Shown here: piece after piece, positions 36,901 through 48,727 of the stretch
Numbering within the stretch: position 1 is the stretch's first letter
How the letters are laid out: the number at the start of each line of letters is the position of its first letter
Assembly (NCBI RefSeq): GCF_008831285.2
Contig: NC_045146.1
Coordinates: 14,523,289 to 14,587,288 of the forward strand
Direction of reading: 5' to 3'
DNA from: Nymphaea colorata
Taxonomy: Eukaryota; Streptophyta; Magnoliopsida; Nymphaeales; Nymphaeaceae
Length of the DNA: 64,000 nucleotides
Program-made: the position numbers and the translations under genes
The notes under the pieces: model-generated
What the model was told of the DNA's origin: nothing
The model's input: the letters and a program-made list of their open reading frames with translations, nothing else
Database searches by the model: none

Positions 36901-38489
36901 GAGTGAAAGAAAAACCCAACACGACCGGATGCATGCCTCTTGCACAACTCATGGAGACTCTACAACCTCAATTTGTGGATGCACTTGCCCCTCTCCTCAA
37001 GGCAAACACTTCCATGACTAGAGTAGTGATATCAAAGACCTAATGAGTACCAAGTTTTGGGTTCAGACGAGGAGTGTTTTTCATATGACTCTCAATGAGT
37101 CTTCTTTCTAATATTTGTATTAATTCATTTCCCATGTTATGCCTTTAGAAACGGCGAAATGGCTATCAAAATCAGAACTGCTGAAAGTTTTAAAAAGAAT
37201 TTTAATAAATTTAAAATTCCTAAGCTTAAATTTGTATGCAAAAATTAAACCAAATTATTTCATCCGTTGCCCAAATTACTGAATACAAGTCTCCTTCTCA
37301 TCCAGTGCTTATTTCGTATGACAGATGTCTATTAGGGAAAAAATGAAGACCATTTCTTTTAAAGAAATAAAGTTGTTCACGGGAGGACCCTTTTAGTTAG
37401 TAAATGCAGATGTGTGGGATCCACTCTCCTTGTCTCTAAAATGGTTTCTCTTACTATGTGATTGTTGTTGATAATTATTCTAGAGGTTCTTGGATATAGT
37501 TAAACTTGAATAAAGCACTTTACAATTTAAAGATCCATAATATGATTAAGAATCAATTTTGCACTAGTGTAGAAGCCCTCAAGTCGACTTTCGAAGGGCA
37601 TATTCCTGACCCACTTGGACGAAAATGAAATTATTCAAAAAGCCCCTCAACAACATGAGCCTACTTAAGAAAAACACATATATGTAACTGAAAGTTGTAA
37701 CTACTGTGATTCTTCTTACTCCAAGAAAATATGAAATGTTTTTGGGCCCAATAGATAGGTTGCCTTAAGAAACCATAAATGGCATATCCCCTTTTCAAAA
37801 GCCATACAATATTGAACAGGCTCAGCAACTTGCTACCCCAGGTGTATAATCAGACAGGAAAAGTAGTATAATCGGACGAATAGGGAAAACAAGAAAAGCA
37901 ACAACGGGACAGGAGAAAAGGATGCAAAAATGAGAAAGCACTACCGACCTTAGCTTCAGCCAAGGCCATGACAAGTTCTTCAGGGTTGTCTTTACGGATT
38001 GCTTTCTCATCAATATCTGCAGTCTACGCACAAAAAACATAGTTCAAAATAAAAACTAAAGAATCAGACTATCAGAATACAAAAAAACAGATGGATCGAA
38101 CACGAACCATTACAGTGAATTCGTAACCCATGTCAGCTAAAATTTGTTGACGAGCTCGTGACTTTGAACCCAATATAATCTGCACAGAAGCAAATGGACA
38201 GATTACAGACAAGTTCTGAAAGTAAATTCTCCAGGAGAAAAGAGATGGGCAGTTGAGAGGATTGTGGCAGCATAACAACTCATCATATATCAACAGTTAA
38301 AAAGCAGTGTCGTTTCTCCTTTCCCATGTAATGCTTGTATAACGACTTCCTTCTCTTTTATATGTTCTTGGATAGCCAGAATAGAAATGAAGAGTGAAGA
38401 CCATTATATATATATATATAGAGAGAGAGAGAGACAGAGCAAATAAGCAATTGTGGTACCCTGAATGAAGAATGGGCAGCGGGAGGCAT
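33948..38489 (-). CDS. Maf-family nucleoside triphosphate pyrophosphatase
   Basis: Nine exons in transcription order: 38489-38460, 38179-38108, 38023-37949, 35663-35580, 34639-34570, 34488-34397, 34331-34290, 34202-34122, 34019-33948. They join in phase to 205 residues plus stop, the usual Maf length. Family knowledge: Maf/YhdE proteins hydrolyse non-canonical or specific NTPs to NMP and pyrophosphate, a house-cleaning role; the plant copy resembles Arabidopsis At5g42770. Seen: IILGSKSRARQQIL (11-24), carrying the SxSxxR phosphate-binding motif; ADIDEKAIRK; LLITADIVVVHGGVIREKPS, with the catalytic-site Asp at 86 and REKP at 96-99; YSGSHTSTVGSV; VYFHEIPDEIID; VAGGLLVEHPL; and VGTSDSVMGL near the end. 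There is no transit peptide (MPPAAHSSFR, then the domain), so a cytosolic protein is likely. Introns of 2.3 kb (exon 3-4) and about 0.9 kb (exon 4-5) dominate. The residue after the motif Asp is Ile, where Gln or Thr is usual. Confidence 0.95.
36637..36800. mobile_element. Possible TGGCGGAGC-family MITE fragment
   Basis: CAGTGGTGGAGCTACCC at 36637, followed by poly-A and then GGAGGGTAACTTATATTTTTT, repeats the opening of the elements at 17494 and 19659 (CAATGGCGGAGCTAG…). The right end is not clear. It lies in the 2.3-kb intron of the Maf gene. Confidence 0.3.
38404..38434. repeat. (TA)n(GA)n microsatellite
   Basis: A compound dinucleotide repeat within the first intron of the Maf gene, 26 bp from the exon 1 donor. 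Confidence 0.9.
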
Positions 38490-41400
38490 CTTCTTTCCTT
38501 GTTACGGCTGGAATGCTTTGACTGCACAGTTATCTGGCCCAAACGCAGAAAGGGAGCTCAGGGTGCCTCACCGATTTAAGCAGTTCGGCCCATAATATCC
38601 GTCAAGGGGAGGATGGAAACAACGCCCCCCCAGAAGGATCTCAAATCCATATCCGCGGTGGGCACAGCTTGCGGTGGAAAGAAAGTCAAGTCAGAGACTA
38701 GAGGCCCGATTCCAAATGGAAGACGTGGTTTTCTTTATGAACCGTAATGTGCTGCATCAGATGGGTAGCTATTCGTGAGGCCCGTGAATACCGTCTTGAC
38801 AGCGGAAAGTGTATATGCTTTTGTGCTTTTTCTATATCCAAGCGTGATTTACGAATTAGTTAACGGATCTGTCTTCACTTTCGGTGTTCTTGTGCGAACT
38901 TCGGCTTTTACCCTCGTTGGGTCTCAAAATTTTAAGTGGTAACAACTGATGATTCCGCTACCTTGTGGAGGTAGATGATAGAACACATATCTAAGTTGAC
39001 TATGATCGTAAAGGTTTAATTCTGCAATAATTTGATGAATAAGATTCTTGAACACTTAACTCGTGCTTCAAATTTATGAGGAACTCTTACGTGTTCGGTT
39101 TGGCTGTTGACAAACTGAAAGCTATTCCTAAAAGCAGACAGGATATGCTTCTGTTGGTCATGAATTGTTATGTTGCTGTTTTTTCACTATTTATTGGTGA
39201 ACATAAGGTTGACAATAAATCTTAGGCAAAAAAATCTTATTTTGCGTTGAATTACTTGAACTTCACAACCTCCATATGATGTCTTGCTTTTAGAGTCCAA
39301 CATGCAACGATGTATCGTGTCATGGTCAATGTTCGAACTTAAGAGTTCAAGATGCAAAGGTACACACTATTTAAAAGCGATTGAGTGCCACATAGCATGG
39401 CAGTGGCTTGAAAGTAGTTTCGTGCCCAATATTTAAAAGTATTTTAGTTGTTCTATATCCTCAAGTCTCTTATTTGCTTGTTTTCTGTGATTGTGATCTT
39501 CCCAAGGTGCTTGGATCAACTTCCCAAGGTACTTGGGTCACTTTTGGACCGTTCATTAAAAATATATATTCTTAGGGGCCAGAAATGTAGTGAGAGAATC
39601 CATCAATGTGGACAACATGACAAGGTGTACCTGCGATTCTCTAGTGCTTCCAGGTTAAAACCATTGTCAGGTTTAAATACATTATTAAGCTGGAATCATC
39701 GATTGTCTGCCTTTGTCCTTTGTCAGTGGAAAATACAGGAACTGTTCATGGAGAAATCTCACCCAAAGCGCAAACAGTTCTTGGGTTGGCACAATCTTCA
39801 CTAAACTACGCACTAAATTCGTCATCCTTCAAATCATCCTGAAGTCATCAATGATATTATAGAGAAGCGAGCGTTCCTTTATGGCATTCAGTTTGGATTC
39901 TCTCATATTTTCAGCTGCTTGATAACCGCAGTAGAGGCAGAACCTTTTACTGAGGAGAAGTAATACACAATAACTCAAAATCTGAACATTTCAAAGAATC
40001 TCAACCTTTCAAATGTATGGTAAGGTATTGGGTAATAATATGTAATAAACCAATTAGTCAACTGCCCATAGTAGCCCATATGTGATTGCCACTGCTCAGA
40101 GAGGAATTTTACCTGCATCCCAAACTCCTCTTTGGCATGTTGCATGGACTCATCCTTTGCCCGTTTGGCAATAATAACAAAATGTTATTATCTCATAAAT
40201 TTATCCTAAAAAATGATAGATTTATGAAACATTTCTTATAATGTTTCATGTATCTGTCTTATTATTTGAGTAGATTCACGGAACAATAACAGTGTGTGTT
40301 AGTGTTACCAAACAACTCCTTAAAGGTCATTTGGTGGCAACGACACTTTATATGCTCCAAAGGTTATATGCTCCAAAGGTTGAAGCAGGTTAATGGAACA
40401 CTAAAAGTATTATTTTATGCTTATCTTTAGGCAGATTCAAAAGATGCTCATAAAGTAGCTGTGCTGCCAACCGATCCCTTAGGAGGCATTTGAATCATGT
40501 GGATAACACTGTAGCAAGCGGATGTATGTTCGCCCGTACAAATTTTGTCTGCACCAGAGAATGTGTGCAAAGTTGATTCTTGTTACACGAACATGTAAAG
40601 TTGCCACATATTTGAATAGGCTGAGTTGAGAAGTAACCTTGTTAGATAGAACGGTCTGCTTCAATGCTTGTCCATTACCTACCTGGCCAACCGAGAAAAA
40701 GGCAACCTCAGTCAGATAAATACACTAAGCACCAACCAGATGCAGATCTCATATTTCATTTCTATTTTGGGCCCCGTTTAATGCACAAGGATTTTAATTT
40801 GTATCGGGAGAAACTTGCCGTTTTTGTATGACTTTTCACTTTCATTTCAAATGCAAGAAAAATTACCCTATTGAAATAGATAGATCAGAGTAATTTTTAC
40901 CGTCCAAAAAAATCGAATCCTCCGACTTTTTACGATGGATTTTGGTTCACGATATATTTACCATTCCAAATTTTTAACGATGGCCTTACTGAATAATTGC
41001 CAACCATAAAATAATTGCAATACTGAGTTTTTTCGTCTCTAGTAAAATTTGTACAATTTTCGTATGGTTTGGGTGTAGAGGTTCGGACTGGCGAATGCCC
41101 TAGAGTGTCAAAGGGAGTGTTTGAGAGGGACGTTCCCTCTTGACCTCAGACTCTCCAATCAAACGCGGTGGAGAACGTCTCCTAACGTCTTCTACTTGGG
41201 GAGTACCAGTGGAAGAATCGGCCGATTCGAAAGTGTACCACTGCAACTATTTTTATTTAAAGGTGTTATATTTTTATTTTTATATATTCATGTATTAAAA
41301 TTTTTAATATTTCTGACAGATTCATAACCCGTTCAGCTGAATCAGCCATTTCACCGAATTGGCAGAACTATTGCTCTAAAATAGAGACCACAGACGTGCT

Positions 41401-41759
41401 TTACAACTAAACTATACGGTCAGCAACGGTAATAAAGGAAGTTGGATCGTCAGTCTTTTTCTAGTGGGCGTGCTGCTTTCAGTCACCTTAGATCACTTGC
41501 GTCTGCTTCACTGAGAAAATTTGACGGCGAGGTCACCTGGGAGAGAGAAAAACAATGCGCGATCTCGAAAATCGGAAGAAAAGCAGGTGTTGGCATCACC
41601 CATCAGCTGCGTCTCCGTGAGCTGTAACTTTCGACAAAGCCATTCCTCTCTGAATTATGTGTTTCCCTCGTCAACATCCTGAGCTTCTAAGTTGTCGACA
41701 AACCATTCTTTCCGGTTTCCTTTGTAAGCAAGATCAGCTCACCCAATAAAGTGGCAACA
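38490..41759. other. Intergenic region between divergent Maf and PMT28-like genes
   Basis: Both flanking genes point outward from this 3.3-kb gap, so it must hold both promoters, but it is too long to be a compact shared promoter. No TATA box could be placed with confidence for either gene. The only nameable content is a MITE-like element at 40162-40316. Short open frames are not conserved-looking. Confidence 0.55.
40162..40316. mobile_element. MITE-like element with GTTTGGYAA ends
   Basis: The left end CCGTTTGGCAATAATAAC and the right end AGTGTTACCAAACAAC are imperfect inverted partners (GTTTGGCAA against GTTTGGTAA). The interior is AT-rich, with repeated ATGTTTCATG-like words, and non-coding. 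Similar openings occur near 18068 (GCCGTTTGTTTGACAAAGG) and 55227 (TCTGTTTGGCAAAAG), suggesting a dispersed family. Confidence 0.4.
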
Positions 41760-44700
41760 ATGGCAGTCGGAATTGTGAGATTCGGCAAAGGGCATTCGAG
41801 GCGTCCGTCGGGATTATGCCTCAAGTCCACGTTGGTGGTGTTATTTGGTCTTTGTTTCATTTTTGTCGTGTCCATTTTCTTCTCTTCCTCTGTCCCGGAG
41901 CGGAGAAGTAGCTTTAGCGACATTCCCTCTGAAAATCCCATCCGTTCTTCTTCTTCTTCCGTTGCTGCTGGGCTTGCCGGCAAAAACGGGGCTCTCTCCC
42001 CGAACGTTTCGCTGCCGCGTGCACCCTCTTATTCATCGGAAGGAACTCCGCCTGGCCATGGTAAGGAGGACGAGAATAAGAGTGTCCGCAAGGGCGAAAC
42101 CAAGACGGGGGAACAGGAAGATGGGAGGAGAACGGAGGGGAAAGACGGCGGTGACATCCATCTCACCACTTTTAACGCTTCCTCTGCGGAAAAGGAACTG
42201 CCACATGAAGAAGAGATCGACGATTCCTCAGAAGCTGAACAGATCAAACTTGCGGAAGGAGAAGAAAACCAGCAACAGCAGAAAATGAAGAAGAAAAAGA
42301 AGAAGAAATATTCCGTTCCCTTGTTCGACAATAATGCTGAGTTCTCTTGGAAACTCTGCAATGTTAGAACCAAATATAACTATGTTCCTTGCTTCGATAA
42401 CGAGAACAGCGGAAAGAGGGGCCAGAGCTACAGACTCAGCGAAAGGAGTTGCCCTGCGAAGGCACCGACATGCCTGGTGCCGCTCCCAGAGGGATACCGA
42501 TACCCTATTCGATGGCCAGAAAGCAAATCCAAGATCTGGTACTCCAACGTTGCCCACCCGCTACTAGCAAAATTCATGAGACACAACAGATGGTTCAGCC
42601 TCTCTGGGGATTACCTGATGTTTCCTAGCAATGAAACACATTTCAAAGGTGGGGCACTTAGCTACATCGAATCAATCCAAGAGGTTAGAATTCTCTCTTC
42701 AGCATTAACTGAAAATGAACTGTGCATTTGAACCATCTATTGGCTAATGTTGTTGTTTTTATTTTGCTGTACTGTGCCATTGAGACTTGGTCAGAAATAT
42801 TGGTGCTTGGTTGTGAAAAGCATATACATGTCCTTTCTAGTGGTAGCCCTTACTGTAATAACAGATCGCTTCATCATTAAATATTTGAGTGATTGGTATC
42901 GTTCTTTATGAACAGAGATTCTTGATGCCTTTGTTTACAAATTTATTTCTGCTGCTTCTTCCCCGCTTATGGAATGAAAATTTGGATAGTAACATAACGA
43001 GTAGCTTCCTATTTGCAAAAGATTATGCAGTGTATGAAAAGAATGTGCACAGTTCAAGCATTGCTTGCAAATTAAAGTTTCTACAGTTTTTTTAATCATT
43101 GGATTTTTGTCTTCTCCTTTACACCGTCAAAATGGTGTCTTATTTTTGTTTTCAATCGTCAACTATGATATGCTCTGGCAGACACTGTTAACATTGTCAC
43201 CATGTCTGTTCCCACAATGGTCATTGAATGTTTCGTGTATTTTAAGCAGTTGCTTTGGAAGATGGAAACTTATCCACAGATAGTTGTGGGAAAACACACT
43301 TCCAAGAATATTAGATGTTCAAAATAAAACCTAATTTTTAATAAGTGCACATTGGAATTATACAAGTTCACATAATAAAGCTACCATACTCGACCAAAGG
43401 GTTTAGTTGGCACAAGATCATAATTTCTGTGGCTTCTTAAAATATTTTACCCTTGGAAAACACTTCGGTATTTATTTTTGAAATAATTTCTAATAACTTT
43501 TTTTTTTTTGTGTAATATCCCATGTGTGCGGAAGGACTCAAGTGTAGTCCTTTATCAAAATTTTTGAAAAAGGTTCATACACCCATGCTATGCCACCAAG
43601 TGTCCTGGTTTGTGGGATTTTTTGGATGCTAATTGGAACCAACCAAGAGGCAGGTGGGAACCCGCTGTACTACCAATTAGGCTCGCTTTTGGATTGGGTC
43701 ATTACATTTGGAAGTTAATTTCATGGATATAGAAACCAATTCATATCTATAACCCCCAATGTTTTGCTTCTGCTTGCCCCCCTCTTTGGCAGCCTTGCTC
43801 CCGACTTAACTTTATAGTATCTTGCTTCTACTCATGCAGAAACTGCAGCAAGTCAGTTTTTTTTATGATATCACAATGTCATGGCAATATAACAGAGCAA
43901 ACTCCTTGTAGCTGTTTGGATATGCAACTTCCATTCATCTGTAAACTTTTTAGACAAAGGCATAGTTCTACATCTTTGAATAGTTTCCATATTTCTCCTT
44001 TTATTTGCTTATTTTCCTTTTTGTGATTTTACTTCTACTGCTTTTTGATATGGTTTGAGCATTGAGGAAGTAAAGTGCCTCTGTTCTGAAGGCATGGTTG
44101 CAGTTAGAAAAACAGGTCATATCATTTTGAAAAAACTCAGCGGAGGGACTTTAGGAATACTTGATGCTTACATGACCTTCAAGCCCATAACTCCATAAGG
44201 CTAGGTTTAGATGATCAAAGCACCAGTCTCATCTGTATGCCGATGTTGTGTGGTCCATCTAGGGTGCGGTGGTGTGCTCTTCCATAAAGGAACCATGATA
44301 CACTCTTTGGCTGCAAACATCAAGGTAATATCTAAGCATCCTCTTGCTCAGAAGGTTTTAGAGGAAAAAAGCGTAAGCAGGTTTTCTCTGGAGTATGGAC
44401 CCTGAGATACTTTTAGCATCTCTTTAGCCATCACATGGCTCTGACATTTTTTGGATACCTCAATGGCTGATTGGTTTGTAATACAGCAAACAAAATAACA
44501 TACGCTGGGAGACAGGCTTCCCAAAATTTCCTTGCAGTTTGAGTTTGTCTAATTGTCCTATTGGAGCTACTTGGCCAAGATTTTGATACAGGCTTCAAAT
44601 AATCTTAAATCTTGTCACGAGCATTATGAATGAATAAATAGTAGATACAACCATACTAATTCCTGGTTGAATCATTGTGTAGATGGCACCAGATATTGAC

Positions 44701-47700
44701 TGGGGAAAAAACATCCGCTTGATGTTGGACATTGGATGCACAGATGCTAGCTTTGGAGTCTCCCTATTTGAGAAGGATGTGCTGACATTGTCCTTGGAGC
44801 TAAATGATGACTTAGTGGACCTAGGCCAAGTTGCACTTGAACGCGGTGTCCCTGCAGTTGTTTCTGCCTTAGCAACCAAAAGGCTTCCATTCCCTAGTGG
44901 TGTTTTTGATGCTGTACATTGTGGTAGCTGTGGTGTGCATTGGCATTCAAATGGTTTGTATCTGACATGGTAATTGATTTTTCAACAAAGTTTTTTGTGA
45001 CTGCTTTGGGGTGATCATTTATTGTTCTGCACTGTTATCTAGGCGGAAAATTGCTTCTTGAGATGAACAGAATTTTGCGCCCTGGTGGATATTTTCTACT
45101 GTCCACAAAGTCTGAAGAAATTGATCCATCTGAAGGTGCTATATCTAGAACTATGTGAAGTTGATTTATATCAATTTGGATTATGATGTATTATCTCGAA
45201 CTTGTTTTAGAAACAAAAATAGTTGTTATTTTTGTATGCGTTTCTATTGCACTTGTATTACCCTTTCCTCTAACTGGATCGTGTGCCATGTATCATCATA
45301 TCACTTGTCATTACTATATATCTGATGTTATTTACTCTAACTGGAATATGTGCAAATCAGACCTATGTGGTTGACCTTGGACTGTTTGAATTGGACTAGT
45401 TGAAGAATGCTTCCTCTGGTTTTCATCTTAGCTAATGACATCCATTGATATAATTTATGATTATCACTGCTTAAAAATGTTCATTAAACAGTTGGAAAAA
45501 GGCAGTCGATTCCACAGTACATAAAAACATGTACACACTTGCACTACCATTAAGTAGCATGATACACTTTAGTGGAAGGATTTGAAGTAGGAGTTGTACA
45601 TACTCAAAACATCCATGAGATTTACATCAGCTGTGAGAAGAGGGCTCATAGAAGGTCTATAGTCACTCAGAATAAACATCAACTGTTGTATTATAAAAAG
45701 CCACTAAATCTATATGAACTCCGAATTGCTCAAACCACAGCTTTTTTTTTTTTTTTTGAAGACATGACTAAACACACTATTGTGAACAAAAAAGCATCTA
45801 GGAGCACAGGACGTGGTGGGCCCACTATTTGAATCAGTTTCCCAGTTTGGATCAAAATGAGCAATCAAATCTAATAAAAAATGATAGTTTAGACAGGGAT
45901 TTTAGTGAATTTATTTATATGCAGTGAGACACTCATGTGCGTGACTTGCCACATATATATTGCATTGTATGTGTGATATGTGGGCTAATAGATATTCCAT
46001 TTTCTAATAGATATCCCATTTTCTAATATTTATAATGGTAATGAGAGTTTTATGTTCTAACAGCAGTTATAGACGTAATCAAGGGCAAAGCAACTGTAAC
46101 CTATATTGTATTCTTGAAATTCATTAGCTACTAGTCTAATTTTATATCTTTTTAATGATCTAGTACTTTTTATCTGCATTTTTTAGATTCATATACATTG
46201 TACGACTTTCTTTTTATGGATAAAGAGAGTGCTTTCAAATATGAATTTGAAAAGTTTAAGCCCTTAAATTATCAAATTTATTTGTCAAAGAAAAAGGATG
46301 TATATTTTGACATCAACAACATGACAATTGACATGTTGCATAACAGCTAAAGTGCATCATGTCTATTCAAGGAAACTGTTACAAAGGTCTAAAAATGAAA
46401 CCAAAATAGAAAAAATATACCTAGAACGAGTGAAATTATAGAGCTTGACAAAAGATTGTGACCTTGTTTGAGATACTGCTTCTGGATCCTGATAATCTGA
46501 AAAGTATCACAATATCCTGAAGCTTTTATTGGTGAACATCAATAATCCCATGATCTTACAACCTTTTTGAGTACTTATGATGCTGGTGATCTGGTTTGAT
46601 GTACATCCTTTCCTCTTGTATTTGTCAACTAATATTGATCAAACTAGTTAAGCATCTCAGGTCATAAGCAGAATAAAATGCGAGTCACAGGTATACACCT
46701 TGACAACCATGACAATATTTCCTATCTTCAAATAATGTGGAACACAAATATGTTTTATTTGGTGTTTCAATGTTGTAACAGGGTTTCCCAGCTTTTCTTA
46801 TCTGACACTGGTGTTTCATCTCATGCAAATGGAAAGCCGAATGGTCTTTGTTGTGCATTAGTGTTCATCTATGCCTATTTTTTGCATGGTGTCTTTCCAT
46901 TATATGTAAATATGAACACTGAAAATGACGAATATTAATGAAATTTACTGTCTTCCACGTTCATCCTTTTGACTCTCAAGTAATGTCATGTTCCTGATTT
47001 GGTGTTTTCACTTGGCCCTTTTTGATGTTCTGTGTTTCCTGTGTTTCAGCAATGTCAGTATTAATAGCATCTATTTGTTGGAATATACTTGCTCACAAAA
47101 CCGATGAACTTAGTGAAACGGGTGTTAAGATATATCAAAAACCATCCTCAAATGACATATATGAGTTACGTAGGAAAGACATACCTCTGTGTGATGAAGA
47201 AGAAAATCCTGATGCAGCTTGGTATGTTACTTTTCTCTTGACATGTTTGATGAAAGTTTATTTGGTCCATCACTGTGTTCTCTTCTTTGGAAGTTTCATT
47301 TACATTCTTATTGAAACATGGGCACAGGTACACACCAATGAAATCTTGTCTAAATGTGCTTCCAGCTTCCATTGAGCAACGAGGAACTGAGTGGCCTGAG
47401 GAATGGCCCAAAAGGCTTGAAACTTTCCCTGAATGGTTGAGTTATTCAAGGGAAAATTTTTTTGCTGACACAGAACACTGGAAAGCTGTTGTTAGCCAAT
47501 CATATCTTGATGGATTAGGCGTTGATTGGTCAAGTGTGCGAGGTATAATGGATATGAAAACTATCTATGGAGGGTAAGCTTGTTGATCATCGTCATGTCA
47601 TAACGGTTTTGAATTTGTTTATAAGTGATGAGACCATTTAGTTCCTTCACTTCTCCAGTTGCTGTGCATTTAAGGATCAGGTGTCACATCCTGACAATGT

Positions 47701-48727
47701 TCATACTGAAAGCTGAAGTCTTAGCATCCTCTATGCAGGTTGGCTGCAGCTTTAGGTTCAAAGGAGGTTTGGGTGATGAATGTGGTGCCAATAAATGCTC
47801 CTGACACACTATCTATTATATTTGAACGTGGTCTTGTTGGTATCTATCATGACTGGTGCGAACCTTTTAGTACATATCCACGGTCTTATGACCTTTTGCA
47901 TGCCGATCATTTGTTCTCTACTCTTAAAAACAGGTAGATTGTCCATTTTTCTCGTATTTTTGCTTGTTGGTTGTTTCTCTTTGGATATTCTTGTGCATTG
48001 CGTTCAAAAGATTTGCTTGGTCTGAGGAGCCTATCTAGTTTGATTTTGTGTATGAAAAAGAAAATTTAGAGCATATGCTTTTGTTCTTTCAACTTGACCC
48101 AACATTGATAAGGTGACATTCTAGACGGCTTGGAGGCAGGGAGGGGGGCACAATGACTTGACTGACAACACAATCTTCTCAAACATATATTGGGATGCTG
48201 CTTTGTTTTATGCCTATGAAAGAAGCAATGTCAACATGTCCTACGAGAGAAAAAGAGAAAGCAAATGTTAGCAAGTCCACTGTAATTCATAAGAAGCTTC
48301 GAATGATGTCTACAGAAAGTGTGTCCCAATTACGATAAACAAGAGAAGAAAAATGGGGGGAAATTTTTCAAAATTATATCTACTAAATTTTCAAATTTAT
48401 ATTTTTAGTTTTATAACTTTTGCAAATCTTGAAGTGAATTACCACCCAGGCAGCTTTGGTCTACACCTAAGGTAATAAAATTTTTGAATCTTGGTTTTGG
48501 TTGGTTCATAAGTTATTATCTGGTATTGCAGGTGCAGGGCTTTGGATGTTGTTGTTGAGATGGACCGGATCCTAAGGCCTGGTGGTTGGGCGGTCATCCG
48601 TGAGAAGATTGAGATACTGAGTCCTCTAGAAGCCATGTTCCACTCATTGCATTGGGAAATTAGAATGACATATTCTCAGGACAAGGAGGGGATCATGTGC
48701 CTCCAAAAAATCATGTGGCGGCCATAA
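41760..48727 (+). CDS. PMT28: Probable methyltransferase PMT28-like (Golgi type II membrane protein)
   Basis: Seven exons, 41760-42683, 44683-44953, 45043-45135, 47050-47221, 47328-47573, 47739-47933 and 48532-48727 (stop TAA 48725-48727), join in phase to 698 residues. An in-frame GTG nine bases upstream is not the start; ATG 41760 is. Seen: a short basic cytosolic tail, one transmembrane helix (about 22-43), then a long low-complexity acidic/Lys stalk ending in KKKKKKK (near 185), then the DUF248 putative methyltransferase domain. It carries [36 protein letters not shown], the SAM-binding motif [11 protein letters not shown] (323-333), [39 protein letters not shown], the [20 protein letters not shown] block near 605 and [13 protein letters not shown] at the end. 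Family knowledge: QUA2/PMT proteins reside in the Golgi and are linked to methylation of cell-wall pectin; wording fits Arabidopsis PMT28 (At1g19430) best. Its own substrate is not established. Intron 1 carries an LTR-like insertion. Confidence 0.95.
43511..43706 (+). mobile_element. Solo LTR or small LTR-like element, 196 bp
   Basis: It begins TGTAATATCCCATG and ends GGGTCATTACA, so it starts TG, ends CA, and has exact 6-bp inverted ends TGTAAT/ATTACA. The words TGTAATATCCC and ACTCAAGTGTAGTCC recall LTRs of plant retroelements that begin TGTAACATCCC. The flanks both read TTTG, a possible 4-bp target duplication, though the left side is a T-run. No internal domain or second LTR lies nearby. 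It sits in intron 1 (42684-44682) of the PMT28-like gene. A diverged cousin lies at 13640-13826. Confidence 0.6.
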
